NCBI GenBank assembly: GCA_000153385.1
Contig: CH672375.1
Span: 104,260-168,259 of the forward strand
Direction: 5' to 3'
Origin: Flavobacteria bacterium BBFL7
Lineage (GTDB): Bacteria > Bacteroidota > Bacteroidia > Flavobacteriales > Flavobacteriaceae
DNA length: 64,000 nt
The notes under the pieces were generated by a model that saw nothing but the letters and a program-made list of their open reading frames with translations, searched no databases and was not told the DNA's origin. A program made the translations under genes and the position numbers. The stretch's first letter is position 1; each line of letters begins with the position of its first letter. Of this stretch, positions 1 through 8,280 are shown piece after piece.

Positions 1-184
1 AGTTTCTACAGATACTAATGTATTCCTCATCAGTGTCTCTCTAGGTGAGTTAACCACAGATGAAGGTGATAAATGTTTTGTTATCTCTTCAAATGCACCT
101 ATTTATGAGGCCATGAAAGGCTTAACAACAGGAGATTCTTTTACTTTTAATGGAGTTACCCGTAGGATCATTCAAATTAACTAG
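1..184 (+). CDS. C-terminal fragment of a GreA/GreB-family elongation-factor-like protein (5' end outside window)
   Basis: Reading from base 2, an open frame of 60 codons ends at TAG 182-184. The peptide has the look of a GreA/GreB C-terminal FKBP-like domain: an ISVSLGE strand, then ISSNAPIYEAMKGLTTGD, where the family usually has a stretch like 'is..sPlg.AllGk..GD', then a short FNG...RRIIQIN end. Flavobacteria carry small proteins with this domain that databases sometimes mislabel as acyl-carrier-protein synthases. The start is outside the window, so length and class cannot be judged. The stop overlaps the stop of the convergent DUF2461 gene in a shared CTAG. Confidence 0.55.
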   Translation, partial: VSTDTNVFLISVSLGELTTDEGDKCFVISSNAPIYEAMKGLTTGDSFTFNGVTRRIIQIN

Positions 185-846
185 ATTAATGATTCACCAT
201 TAAGATCTGTGGTTAATACATCAGTCATGTAATCTAAAAACGGTCTTGCCAATTTAAAAGACTTATCTATTTCTTTAAAGAAATTAGGGCTTAGCACTTC
301 CTGATCTGTAAAACTTCTCATGAAGTGATAACTTTTAAAACGAATCAAATCTATATCTGGATGTGTCTTATCAAAATTTCTAGGAGCTGTCTTTAACTGT
401 TCTCCTTGAAAAGTTCCCCAAGTCTTTAAAAATTGAGGCTCTTCTATAATATCCCTTAATTCTTGCGCGTCCACTTCTAACTCTTTGCGCACTCTTAAAA
501 GATCTTCTTTTTCTGGACCAAAAAAACCTATTCCTATTAGGTGATTTCCTGGCTTTATACGCATATAATAACTACCGCGACGCTCTATTCCTGCACGCAT
601 CCAGTTAGCGCTTCTATGTACCTTAAAAGGTATTTTATCTTTTGAAAATCGAATGTCTCTATAGATTCTATATGTTTTAGACTTTTCAATTACATCATGC
701 TGATTTAGCAAGTCGGTAATTTCGTTCACACGATTTTTAAAAACACTATCTAATTCAAGGAATTGTGATTTATGATCATCAAACCATGGCCTATTATTGT
801 TTCTTTCTAATTCAGTAAGAAAAGTAAGAAGTTCTTTATGTATCAT
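181..846 (-). CDS. DUF2461 family protein
   Basis: The 221-residue protein has the hallmarks of the DUF2461 (TIGR02453) family: an N-terminal FLTELERNNNRPWFDDHK segment, then TYRIYRDIRFSKDKIPFK at about residues 58-75, and a YYMRIKPG...IGIGFFGPE stretch near residues 93-112. The family is widespread in Bacteroidota and has no established biochemical role. No signal peptide or membrane segment is seen, so it is probably cytoplasmic. The gene is convergent with the GreA-like fragment and follows the subtilase gene on the same strand, but a terminator separates them, so it is probably transcribed on its own. Confidence 0.85.
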   Translation of the reverse strand: MIHKELLTFLTELERNNNRPWFDDHKSQFLELDSVFKNRVNEITDLLNQHDVIEKSKTYRIYRDIRFSKDKIPFKVHRSANWMRAGIERRGSYYMRIKPGNHLIGIGFFGPEKEDLLRVRKELEVDAQELRDIIEEPQFLKTWGTFQGEQLKTAPRNFDKTHPDIDLIRFKSYHFMRSFTDQEVLSPNFFKEIDKSFKLARPFLDYMTDVLTTDLNGESLI

Positions 847-857
847 AAATTAAAGAT

Positions 858-893
858 GTAAAAAAACCGCTTCATTGAATTTGAAGCGGTTTT
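858..893 (-). terminator. Rho-independent terminator of the subtilase gene
   Basis: A perfect 12-bp stem (863-874 with 882-893, AAAACCGCTTCA/TGAAGCGGTTTT, loop 7) lies just after the subtilase stop codon. On the minus strand it is followed by a run of T from the A tract at 861-866. Confidence 0.85.
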
Positions 894-915
894 AATGAAA
901 GTAAGAAATAAGTTA

Positions 916-2838
916 TTATCTCACAATTAATTTTCTAGTACTTGCTGTGATACCATTACCTACACGAACAAGATAAATACCAGAATTTAAGTCAGCCGTA
1001 GAAATACGTTGCTCAAATATACCATTGTTGTCAAATGATCGAGACATTACCTCTTGTCCTAAAACATCATAAATATCAACATTAATCTTATCACCAGATA
1101 GCTGATTATTGAAAGCAACGGTAAAGTGTTCTGTTGCTGGATTTGGGAAAATACTGAAGTTATCTAATTGATCTTCTTTGTTAGAGAAAGTTGCTGGGTC
1201 AGCACCAGTTATAATTAAAGAAAAAGCTTGAGGAGCAAAGAATAAATTTCCTTTATGTGTTACAGTGATTGTGTATGTTCCAGAAGCATTATCAATTTCA
1301 ATTTTTTCATAATTATCAACGTTATTAGGAGCAATATTAGTAGCAGCTGCAGCTGGTGATGCAGGGTCTAAACTCCAAGGATAATATGTATTCCCTGAAC
1401 CATCAGTTACTACTAGATCTAAGTCATTTGTAATTGCAGGACGTGTCGGATCTTCGGTTGATATATCAGAATTTGGGAATGGCTGTAGAGACCTGAAATC
1501 AGTCCAAGATATAGATATTGTTAATTTATTACCACCAGTAACTGAAAATGTAGACTTAGTATAAGTTGCTGAGTTGGCTAAAGATAACTCCTCAATTGAA
1601 GAAGTATTTCCATCATCTTGAATCGCTAATGCTGCAGCTTCTGTATCTAAAAGTCCCCATCCAAATTGATAATCTGGACCATCTGCACTACCAGCTTCTT
1701 TCACAGTGTGAAGAGCTAGGCCTTTTACCGTTGCAGATTTCATATACTGAGAATTTAGCGAATTATAATATTGTTGCAATAAAATTAATCCACCCGAAAC
1801 AGCAGGAGCTGACATACTAGTTCCACTTATAGTTGCATAACCAGAATTACCTAGATTATAATAAGATGAATACATATTTACTCCTTTAGTTGTGATATCT
1901 GGTTTTACACGACCATCATCTGCAGGTCCCCATGAACTAAAACTAGACATTGGTACAGATATAGGACCAGTGTAATTTGGGTTTCCAACCGCCGCACCTA
2001 CAATCAATGCATTTTTAGATAATTTATCACCCGTTAAAAGATCATAACCATTATCCATGGTATTAATACCAGTATTTCTGGAATTCCCAGCAGACAATAC
2101 AGGTAAGTAGTAAGGTGCGTTAAAAGTAATGTTATCAACTGCTGCAGCTTCAGTTCCATAACGACCCAAAAACACACGATTGACATTTGCAGCTGGAATT
2201 CCATAACTATGGTTAGAAATAAGCATACCATTGCTGGCTTCAGAGGTCATTTCTGAAGTATCATTGCTAAAATTATAAAATTTTGCAGTTGCTTGAGGAG
2301 CAATACCTATGGCATTATTATCAGGGCCATTTGCCACAATAGTACCTGTAACGTGAGTAGCATGGTCATCGTCGTCTGGATCTCCAGAGGAAACTGGAGC
2401 TTCTCCTGCAACCACACGACCTATCAATGCTTCATGAGTTTGTAGCACTCTAGCTCCATCCCATACACCAACTTCCATGTTTTGACCTTCAATATTAATT
2501 CCCAAAGAGCCACCATTCCATAATTCATTTGCACCTTGCATTAATCCAGCAATACGATTATCAGTGGACATATAAATAGGTTCATTATCAATAACATCAT
2601 AAAGTGCACCTGAAGAACCATCTTCAAATTTCTTGCGTAAAGGCCATCCGTTTTCCTGGGCAAGACGAGTAGCTCGTTCTATTCTTATTTCATATTCTTG
2701 TTGAAACTCAATTCTTAGCTCTTCTAATTTTGCTTGATTATAATCTTTTGTAATTTGTGCACGCTCTTCAGCAGTTTGTCCAAAAGAAAGACCTGAACTA
2801 AGCAAAGCTAATCCAAGAATAAGTGTAGTCTTTTTCAT
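916..2838 (-). CDS. Secreted subtilisin-like serine protease (S8) with T9SS sorting domain
   Basis: The 640-residue protein starts with a signal peptide (about residues 1-20, cleaved before QTAEE). The S8 catalytic triad is visible as Asp127 (VGVWDGARV), His159 (DHATHVTG) and Ser341 (ISGTSMSAPA), with the oxyanion Asn251 in LSAGNS. A beta-rich proprotein-convertase-like segment occupies about 415-545. The last ~80 residues (IFPNPATEHF ... RKLIV) are a type A T9SS C-terminal sorting domain, so the enzyme should be exported across the outer membrane and attached to the surface or released. A long N-terminal region before Asp127 may act as a propeptide. The gene ends in its own terminator; the 185-base gap to divergent dnaN holds its promoter region. 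Confidence 0.95.
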   Translation of the reverse strand: MKKTTLILGLALLSSGLSFGQTAEERAQITKDYNQAKLEELRIEFQQEYEIRIERATRLAQENGWPLRKKFEDGSSGALYDVIDNEPIYMSTDNRIAGLMQGANELWNGGSLGINIEGQNMEVGVWDGARVLQTHEALIGRVVAGEAPVSSGDPDDDDHATHVTGTIVANGPDNNAIGIAPQATAKFYNFSNDTSEMTSEASNGMLISNHSYGIPAANVNRVFLGRYGTEAAAVDNITFNAPYYLPVLSAGNSRNTGINTMDNGYDLLTGDKLSKNALIVGAAVGNPNYTGPISVPMSSFSSWGPADDGRVKPDITTKGVNMYSSYYNLGNSGYATISGTSMSAPAVSGGLILLQQYYNSLNSQYMKSATVKGLALHTVKEAGSADGPDYQFGWGLLDTEAAALAIQDDGNTSSIEELSLANSATYTKSTFSVTGGNKLTISISWTDFRSLQPFPNSDISTEDPTRPAITNDLDLVVTDGSGNTYYPWSLDPASPAAAATNIAPNNVDNYEKIEIDNASGTYTITVTHKGNLFFAPQAFSLIITGADPATFSNKEDQLDNFSIFPNPATEHFTVAFNNQLSGDKINVDIYDVLGQEVMSRSFDNNGIFEQRISTADLNSGIYLVRVGNGITASTRKLIVR

Positions 2839-2901
2839 GTTTTTATTTATAAATAGGGTTCTTTTGTTAATAAGTATCTTTCAGCTTTATCGATATTCAA
2901 A

Positions 2902-2909
2902 TATCTTTG
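2902..2909 (+). promoter_or_regulatory. Candidate -7 element for dnaN
   Basis: TATCTTTG fits the Bacteroidota -7 consensus TAnnTTTG about 115 bases upstream of dnaN. I see no good TTG at the usual -33 distance, so this is tentative. Confidence 0.3.
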
Positions 2910-3023
2910 CAGAATTACTGTATTAGAGTCGAAAAATACGTAAAAAAATTACAATTGGTTTGCATTTAACTAATTCTAATGACACAAATAAGCTATAATA
3001 GTATCACAAAAGCATAACACAAT

Positions 3024-4139
3024 ATGAAATTTATTGTCTCAAGTTCTTATTTACAGAAACACCTTCAAATGTTAGGTGGCGTTATTAATAGTAATAACAC
3101 TCTACCTATATTAGATAACTTCTTATTGGAGTTAAATGGTAAAGAGCTTAAAGTATCTGCATCTGACATGGAAACAACCATGCTAACTGCTCTAGAAGTT
3201 GAAAGTGAAGATGATGGTAGCATTGCAATTCCTGCAAAATTATTACTAGATACCTTAAAAACATTTCCTGAACAACCTCTTACCTTCAGTGCAGATAACG
3301 GTATCATGACAGTAAGCCATGATAAAGGTAGCTCTGAAATAGCTTGTGCAAATGGTGAAGAATTCCCAAAAGCTGTTAGCCTTACAGATCCTAGTAGCAC
3401 GTCCATTTTAGGTGACACACTTGCAACAGCTATTAACAAAACAATATTTGCAGCTGGTAATGATGACCTAAGACCAGTAATGTCTGGAGTGTTTTTTCAA
3501 TTTTCTACAGATTCCTTAACATTTGTGGCTACAGATGCTCATAAATTAGTTAGATATCGTAGAGAAGATCTTGCAGCAAGTGAAACTGCCGAGTTCATCA
3601 TGCCTAAAAAACCACTAAACCTTTTGAAATCGATGCTTCAAGGTAGCGAAACAGAGGTTTTAATTGAATATAATGAGAGTAACGCTCAATTTACATTTGA
3701 CTCTACTAGCATCATTTGTCGTCTAATAGATGGAAAATACCCTAACTATGAAGCCGTTATTCCAAAGGAAAATCCTAATAAATTAGTGATTGCTAGAAAT
3801 CAATTCTTAAACTCTGTGAGACGTGTTAGTATTTTCTCTAATAAAACAACACACCAAATCAGACTTAAAATGGCTGGTGCAGAATTAAACATTTCTGCAG
3901 AAGATATAGATTACAGTAACAAAGCAGATGAAAGACTTACTTGTGATTATCAAGGTGATGATATGCAAATAGGTTTTAACAGTAGATTTTTAATTGAAAT
4001 GCTGAATAACTTAAATTGTGATGATGTTTCTTTAGAGATGTCCATGCCTAATAGAGCTGGGATTTTAACTCCAGTAGATGGACTAGATGAAGGTGAGCAC
4101 GTTACCATGCTTGTAATGCCTGTAATGCTTAATCAATAA
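3024..4139 (+). CDS. dnaN: DNA polymerase III subunit beta (sliding clamp)
   Basis: The 371-residue protein is a full-length beta clamp with three successive clamp domains. It starts MKFIVSSSYLQKHLQMLGGVI, contains the FAAGNDDLRPVMSGV element of domain 2 and the ATDAHKLV motif, and ends in the family's characteristic methionine-rich TMLVMPVMLNQ. It should form the ring dimer that tethers DNA polymerase III to DNA. It stands alone here and not in a dnaA-dnaN-recF cluster, which is usual in Bacteroidota. A strong terminator follows the stop within 22 bases. Confidence 0.98.
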   Translation: MKFIVSSSYLQKHLQMLGGVINSNNTLPILDNFLLELNGKELKVSASDMETTMLTALEVESEDDGSIAIPAKLLLDTLKTFPEQPLTFSADNGIMTVSHDKGSSEIACANGEEFPKAVSLTDPSSTSILGDTLATAINKTIFAAGNDDLRPVMSGVFFQFSTDSLTFVATDAHKLVRYRREDLAASETAEFIMPKKPLNLLKSMLQGSETEVLIEYNESNAQFTFDSTSIICRLIDGKYPNYEAVIPKENPNKLVIARNQFLNSVRRVSIFSNKTTHQIRLKMAGAELNISAEDIDYSNKADERLTCDYQGDDMQIGFNSRFLIEMLNNLNCDDVSLEMSMPNRAGILTPVDGLDEGEHVTMLVMPVMLNQ

Positions 4140-4157
4140 TAAATACTTTTATAGATA

Positions 4158-4188
4158 TAAAAAAGGCTCGCATAGCGAGCCTTTTTTA
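4158..4188. terminator. Bidirectional terminator between dnaN and the PfpI-like gene
   Basis: An 11-bp stem AAAAGGCTCGC/GCGAGCCTTTT (4161-4171 with 4175-4185, loop ATA) is flanked by A and T tracts, so it can stop transcription from both convergent genes. Confidence 0.9.
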
Positions 4189-4205
4189 TTATACAAATAT
4201 TAAAA

Positions 4206-4754
4206 TTATGCATGCTGTTCTTCATGCTTTCCTTCTTTCACTTCCTCAACAAGCTTTGCATTAAAAGCTGCTAAATCGTCTGGCGTTCGACTAGTTGTAA
4301 AACCTTCATCTACGACAACTTCTTCATCCACCCAATGACCACCTGCATTTTCAACATCTTTCTTTAAAGATGGATAAGACGTTAATTTACGACCATTGAC
4401 AACATCTGCATCAATTAATGGCTGGATACCGTGACATATAGCACTTACAGGCTTTTGTTGCTTAAAAAAGTCTTTAATAAAATCAATAGATTTTTCATCT
4501 TGTCTTAATTGATCTGGATTTAAAACTCCACCTGGTAACATTAAAGAATTATAATCACTCGCAGACACATCGGACACTGCATAATCTACTTCATAAGTCT
4601 GTGACCAATTTCCGCCATTCCAGGCTTTGATAGAATCTCCTGTAGGACTAATAATATGCACAGTCGCACCAGCGTCTTCTAAAGCTTTCTTAGGGCTAGT
4701 TAATTCTATTTCTTCAAATCCGTTTGTGGCTAATATGGCTACTTTCTTTTTCAT
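4206..4754 (-). CDS. DJ-1/PfpI family protein (class I glutamine amidotransferase-like)
   Basis: The 182-residue protein starts at MKKKVAILATNGFEEIELT; an in-frame ATG 45 bases upstream would add residues with no family match, so I use 4754. Features are the buried acidic residue near Glu15-Glu18, the MLPGGVLNPDQLR loop, and the nucleophile elbow AICHG with Cys107 followed by His108. This is the pattern of PfpI/YhbO-type stress proteins and putative deglycases or proteases. No signal peptide is visible, so a cytoplasmic location is likely. It lies downstream of the Lrp/DinB pair on the same strand but behind a long hairpin. Confidence 0.88.
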   Translation of the reverse strand: MKKKVAILATNGFEEIELTSPKKALEDAGATVHIISPTGDSIKAWNGGNWSQTYEVDYAVSDVSASDYNSLMLPGGVLNPDQLRQDEKSIDFIKDFFKQQKPVSAICHGIQPLIDADVVNGRKLTSYPSLKKDVENAGGHWVDEEVVVDEGFTTSRTPDDLAAFNAKLVEEVKEGKHEEQHA

Positions 4755-4811
4755 GGTATATATTGTTTTTGATTCGTTACAAAAGTGCAATAGTCCCATG
4801 GCTTTATATAA

Positions 4812-4846
4812 TAAGAGCCTGCTAAGGTTTACTTAGCAGGCTCTTA
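4812..4846 (-). terminator. Long perfect hairpin after the DinB-like gene
   Basis: A perfect 15-bp stem (4812-4826 with 4832-4846; AAGAGCCTGCTAAG arm) lies 23 bases after the DinB-like stop codon. The T tract is on the wrong side for a classical minus-strand terminator, so it may be a terminator, an attenuator or an mRNA-stabilising 3' stem. Confidence 0.5.
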
Positions 4847-4868
4847 AAAAATGTCATTTTATCTAAAA

Positions 4869-5387
4869 TTAACTTAAATAACGTTCCTTAATTACATTTT
4901 CATGATGTTTATTGTGTCCAGCTATTAAAAACGGAATAACTCTTACACTCATCGCTTGATCACTTGCCATACCTTTAATTAACAGCTGATCTACGGTTAT
5001 AGACTTAAATAAGTCAATAGTAGCATTTCTTGTTACCTTAAAGGAGTTTATGAAGTCCGCTTTCGCGAAAGCGTAATGACTATAATTTCTTGCAAATATG
5101 TCCTGATCAAAACCAGGTAATGCCGTCAGATCACCTCTCATGAATCGTAGAGCTCTATATGCAAATACACGTTCTGTGTCGATATTATGCATTAAAACTT
5201 CTGCAATACTCCACTTTCCCATTTGATATGAGGTATCAAAAGGTTGTTCTATAGAATTGACAAATTGCAAGGTTTCTTCTAAACTAGTCTGAAGAATCGT
5301 ATCGATAGATGCTGTAGCAGGTACTAAGTTAAGATAATGGTCATAATAGTTATGATATTCATCTGGTAAAATGTCCTTACGAGTCAT
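4869..5387 (-). CDS. DinB-like metal-dependent hydrolase superfamily protein
   Basis: The 172-residue protein fits the DinB_2 four-helix fold: GKWSIAEVLMHNIDTERV gives the first metal-binding His67, and AGHNKHHENVI near the C-terminus supplies His158 and His162. Such proteins include thiol transferases and hydrolases; the substrate is unknown. The start lies 3 nt after the Lrp/AsnC stop on the same strand, so the two are very likely co-transcribed. Residues 106-110 (AFAKA) are encoded by a copy of the genome's GCTTTCGCGAAAGC palindrome, apparently an in-frame insertion between conserved helices. Confidence 0.82.
   Translation of the reverse strand: MTRKDILPDEYHNYYDHYLNLVPATASIDTILQTSLEETLQFVNSIEQPFDTSYQMGKWSIAEVLMHNIDTERVFAYRALRFMRGDLTALPGFDQDIFARNYSHYAFAKADFINSFKVTRNATIDLFKSITVDQLLIKGMASDQAMSVRVIPFLIAGHNKHHENVIKERYLS
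5058..5073. repeat. GCTTTCGCGAAAGC palindrome (inside DinB-like CDS)
   Basis: A perfect CGCTTTCGCGAAAGCG copy. It is read on the minus strand as Ala-Phe-Ala-Lys-Ala. Confidence 0.9.
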
Positions 5388-5390
5388 TAC

Positions 5391-5864
5391 TTATAGATCT
5401 TGAAAAACCTTATGAAGTAAACGCTTCTTATCATTTATACTTTCCTCTAAAGAAATCATCGTTTCTGTACGACTTACACCTTCAATATCATCTAAAGTGA
5501 AAATTATCCTTTTAGCATGGGTAGTATCTTGGGCTCTAATTTTACAGAAAATATTAAATTTTCCAGTAGTTATATGCGCTACAGTTACAAATGGTATTTC
5601 TTTAATGCGACTAATCACAAATTGAGTTTGTGATGTTTTTTCTAAATATACACCGATGTAAGCGATAAAGGTATATCCTAATTGTTCATAATCCACGGTT
5701 AATGACGATCCTTTAATAATACCGCTCTCTTCCATTTTCTTAACACGCACATGCACTGTTCCAGCAGAGATATTAAGTCGTTTTGCTATATCTGTAAAAG
5801 GTGTTCTCGTGTTCTCTATTAATACATCAAGTATTTGCTTATCTATATCGTCAATTCTTGCCAT
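5391..5864 (-). CDS. Lrp/AsnC family transcriptional regulator
   Basis: At 157 residues this is a standard Lrp/AsnC protein. Residues 1-60 hold the winged helix-turn-helix (DDIDKQILDVLIENTRTPFTDIAKRLNISAGTVHVRVKKMEESGII), and about 65-145 form the RAM ligand-binding domain. It should act as an octameric feast/famine regulator that responds to an amino acid or similar small molecule. The DinB-like gene follows 3 nt downstream, so the regulator may control its own operon. The next gene upstream, the M14 peptidase on the same strand, is separated by 79 bases with an inverted repeat. Confidence 0.93.
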   Translation of the reverse strand: MARIDDIDKQILDVLIENTRTPFTDIAKRLNISAGTVHVRVKKMEESGIIKGSSLTVDYEQLGYTFIAYIGVYLEKTSQTQFVISRIKEIPFVTVAHITTGKFNIFCKIRAQDTTHAKRIIFTLDDIEGVSRTETMISLEESINDKKRLLHKVFQDL

Positions 5865-5891
5865 TTCATTATTTTATGAATTATTTACAAA

Positions 5892-5934
5892 AAAACACAA
5901 AAACTGAGATAAACCCGAATAAAAAGTCAGTTTT
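5892..5934 (-). terminator. Possible terminator of the M14 peptidase gene
   Basis: Inverted repeat AAAAACTGA (5899-5907) and TCAGTTTT (5927-5934), followed on the minus strand by a T-rich stretch. The loop is long (19 nt), so this could instead be an operator for the downstream Lrp-type gene. Confidence 0.35.
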
Positions 5935-5943
5935 ATCAAATTA

Positions 5944-7038
5944 TTAATAGAAAATTTGAATATCTAGACTATTACTAACAAACTTCTGTCCTTTAGTAAT
6001 TTCAAAATCGATGATGGCATCAGTCAAATTCATGTCGATAACCCTAAGAGCATTCTTTACATCCCTATCATTAATACCTATAAGAAATGGTACAAAATAA
6101 AGAATATCATTTTCTAACACCTCTCTATACATAATTGATAAATCAACAGTATGATTTGCTGATGGAACATTTTTAATAAGAACATCGCAAAAATTAGTCT
6201 CTATGGTGGTAATAGCATGATAGTCCTCAACCACTTTTTTATGATCAAAGTCCATATCTAACGCAATCAACTCGACGGCACATTTCAAAGATTTGAATAT
6301 TGAGTTTACTGTATCAGTACGATAGTAATCAGCATTTGCCTGTCCAGCTTCAAAAAGAACAGTAGGAACACCTAAAGATTGGAATGTATCACCAACACAA
6401 TTTGCATTAAAAGCGTCACCATATCGCCCGATACATCCGTTAGTATCATCCTTAATATGTTGTGTAATATGATTGATAAGATGCATAGCCTTTAAACGTG
6501 ATGGAGTTATTTCACGCGATTCATCTGCAGCTGGTGACAAGAAAGAACAATGAATACCATGTAGCCCATCTGGAGTCCCGTAGATGGTTCTTTGATCATG
6601 CAAGTTGAAACAAAAATCAGGTTTAAATTTGTTAAATACAGAATTTAAAAGAACACTTTCTGGCTGAGAAAGATTCTGCGCATCACGATTTAAATCGACA
6701 GAATTTGCATTTTCACGTGTCCATTTCTTTAAACCATCAGGATTTAAAACAGGAATAATATATAATGAAAGTTGATGAGTTAATTCTGAATTAAGAAACC
6801 ACTCAATGAAAGGCAATAGGGATCGAGTTGTGGTAGACTCATTACCGTGCATCTGTGACCACATCAATATTTTAATCGGACCATTACCTAATTGCAATTT
6901 ATAGATGGGATTACCCAGAACAGATATTCCGATTTCATCCATTGTATAAAAAGCCTCATTATGTTGAGCTAAAATGGTCTCTAACGAACTGATGTAATCT
7001 TCATATACAAAATAACGATGATTAAGAATAGAATGCAT
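5944..7038 (-). CDS. M14 family zinc carboxypeptidase
   Basis: The 364-residue protein has the M14 zinc site: His64 and Glu67 in QMHGNEST, and His147 in FNLHDQRT. The general base is Glu230 in TVLFEAGQ, and substrate-binding NPDG (99-102) and DLNRDAQ (115-121) motifs are present. No signal peptide is seen, so it is probably cytoplasmic, unlike classical secreted carboxypeptidases. Proteins of this type cleave C-terminal residues or act as amidohydrolases on peptides. It is transcribed divergently from an XRE regulator across a region full of TTTACA-n2-TGTAAA operators, one of which covers its likely -7 element. I infer that the regulator controls it. Confidence 0.9.
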   Translation of the reverse strand: MHSILNHRYFVYEDYISSLETILAQHNEAFYTMDEIGISVLGNPIYKLQLGNGPIKILMWSQMHGNESTTTRSLLPFIEWFLNSELTHQLSLYIIPVLNPDGLKKWTRENANSVDLNRDAQNLSQPESVLLNSVFNKFKPDFCFNLHDQRTIYGTPDGLHGIHCSFLSPAADESREITPSRLKAMHLINHITQHIKDDTNGCIGRYGDAFNANCVGDTFQSLGVPTVLFEAGQANADYYRTDTVNSIFKSLKCAVELIALDMDFDHKKVVEDYHAITTIETNFCDVLIKNVPSANHTVDLSIMYREVLENDILYFVPFLIGINDRDVKNALRVIDMNLTDAIIDFEITKGQKFVSNSLDIQIFY

Positions 7039-7408
7039 AATAGTGGTGTTAAATGGGTATCAGTGTAATCATTATCAATTAAGTAATACAAATGTAACGC
7101 AACAATAGTTTACATATGTAAACAGTTAACAATTTACAATTGTAAACAATATGCTTCTTGTAATTGTTTACATGTGTAATCAGATTACGCATCTTAAGAT
7201 ATATGATAACTACTTCAATAAGCTATTACTAAACATAGATATATAATTACATATATTAAATATTGTTATTCAGGTAATTATGTTATGTTATGTTAATGAA
7301 TACTTTAATTAATTATTCCGATTCTAACACAATTATTGTGTATGACCAACATATTGTTTAGATTTGTAAACACTAAAACAAAGAAGTTTTTGTTTACAAA
7401 TGTAACAC
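7039..7408. promoter_or_regulatory. Divergent intergenic region with six TTTACA-n2-TGTAAA operators
   Basis: This 370-base AT-rich region lies between the M14 peptidase and XRE genes. Six related dyads occur: 7087-7096 (TACAAATGTA), 7108-7123 (perfect GTTTACATATGTAAAC), 7133-7146 (perfect TTTACAATTGTAAA), 7166-7181, 7356-7371 and 7392-7407, the last ending one base before the XRE start codon. The box at 7356-7371 covers the -7 element TAGATTTG (7359-7366), which has a TTG at 7336-7338 with 20 nt spacing. The box at 7087-7096 covers a minus-strand TACATTTG (7089-7096). This arrangement suits a repressor of both genes, most simply the XRE protein itself. The middle 7200-7340 shows only AT-rich sequence. 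Confidence 0.75.
7336..7366 (+). promoter_or_regulatory. Promoter of the XRE regulator gene
   Basis: TTG (7336-7338), 20 nt, then TAGATTTG (7359-7366) match the Bacteroidota -33/-7 pattern. The -7 element lies inside an operator dyad, which suggests autorepression. Confidence 0.6.
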
Positions 7409-7867
7409 ATGGTTAATTCAGCTGATTTTACTAAGAGAATCCACAAAATCATGGAAAAAAATGATTTAAATGCGTCATCATTTGCAGAAGCCATACACGT
7501 AGGTCGCAGCTCTATATCACATATATTGTCAGGTAGAAATAAACCCAGCCTCGATCTAGTCATGAATATTGTAGATCAATTTCCCGAGGTAGATCTATAC
7601 TGGTTATTAAATGGTAAGGGTTCTTATCCCAAAAAAGAAATAGCAACGATTCCCATAGCTCCACCAGTGTCTCCTACTGTTAAAAAAAATGAACCTGTTG
7701 AAAGTAAGTCAGAGTCGATTGACTCTACAATCGATTCACCTGATCTGTTCTCCTCTACTATACCTAAAAATAATAAGGAGAATTCCATATCCGGAAAAGG
7801 GAAAAATATAACAAAAATAATTGTCCTTTATTCTGATGGAAGTTTTAAAGATTACTTCCCAGAATAG
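7409..7867 (+). CDS. XRE-family helix-turn-helix regulator
   Basis: Of 152 residues, about 8-60 form a Cro/C1-type helix-turn-helix (RIHKIMEKNDLNASSFAEAI, then VGRSSISHILSGRNKPSLD). The VDLYWLLNGKG sequence that often follows this domain in Bacteroidota XRE proteins comes next. The remainder is a Pro/Ser-rich, low-complexity linker ending in IIVLYSDGSFKDYFPE, with no sign of a peptidase or ligand domain. The multiple dyads upstream, one overlapping its promoter and one touching the start codon, indicate self-regulation. What signal it senses cannot be read from the sequence. Confidence 0.88.
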   Translation: MVNSADFTKRIHKIMEKNDLNASSFAEAIHVGRSSISHILSGRNKPSLDLVMNIVDQFPEVDLYWLLNGKGSYPKKEIATIPIAPPVSPTVKKNEPVESKSESIDSTIDSPDLFSSTIPKNNKENSISGKGKNITKIIVLYSDGSFKDYFPE

Positions 7868-7901
7868 AAGCCTAATGCTTAAATTTGTTTAAAAATAAAT
7901 C

Positions 7902-8270
7902 ATGCGCTTATTAGGACTTCTTATCCTCATTTTTATGACTAGTTCATGTTACCAAGTAGAAAGAAACTGTTCAAATTTTAGAACAGGTACTTTTACATGG
8001 GAACAAGAAAGTGGTGGCAAATTATTTAAAACGAGTTTTACAAGAACGGAAGATTTACAAATTGAAACTTATGAAGGTGTAGTTGATAGTTCTCGAGTTG
8101 AATGGATAAATGATTGCGAATGGAGAATCATACCTATTAATCCAAAAACAAATGCTGATAGCAGAGCATATCTTTTTAGGATTTTAAATACTACTGAAGA
8201 TTCTTATACCTTTGAGTTCAAACAGTCTGGTCGTGATCAAACTTATCAAGGCATTGCTGTAAAACAATAA
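7902..8270 (+). CDS. Small lipoprotein of unknown function
   Basis: The 122-residue protein has a lipoprotein signal (MRLLGLLILIFMTSSC, lipidated Cys16), then a compact beta-rich domain with Cys23 and Cys72 (NCSNFRTGTF; WINDCEWRII). I recall similar flavobacterial proteins (CYQ.ERNC..F.TG.F, then WINDCE) carrying the automatic label 'DNA topoisomerase IV'; nothing here resembles a topoisomerase and that name should not be transferred. It is probably an outer- or inner-membrane-anchored periplasmic protein. It sits 10 bases before terC and may be co-transcribed with it. Confidence 0.75.
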   Translation: MRLLGLLILIFMTSSCYQVERNCSNFRTGTFTWEQESGGKLFKTSFTRTEDLQIETYEGVVDSSRVEWINDCEWRIIPINPKTNADSRAYLFRILNTTEDSYTFEFKQSGRDQTYQGIAVKQ

Positions 8271-8280
8271 ATTAATTATT

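Noticed and set aside
4755..4799. Upstream ATG at 4799 as start of the PfpI-like gene
   Set aside because: The extra 15 residues lie outside the family. MKKKVAILAT at 4754 is a normal family start.
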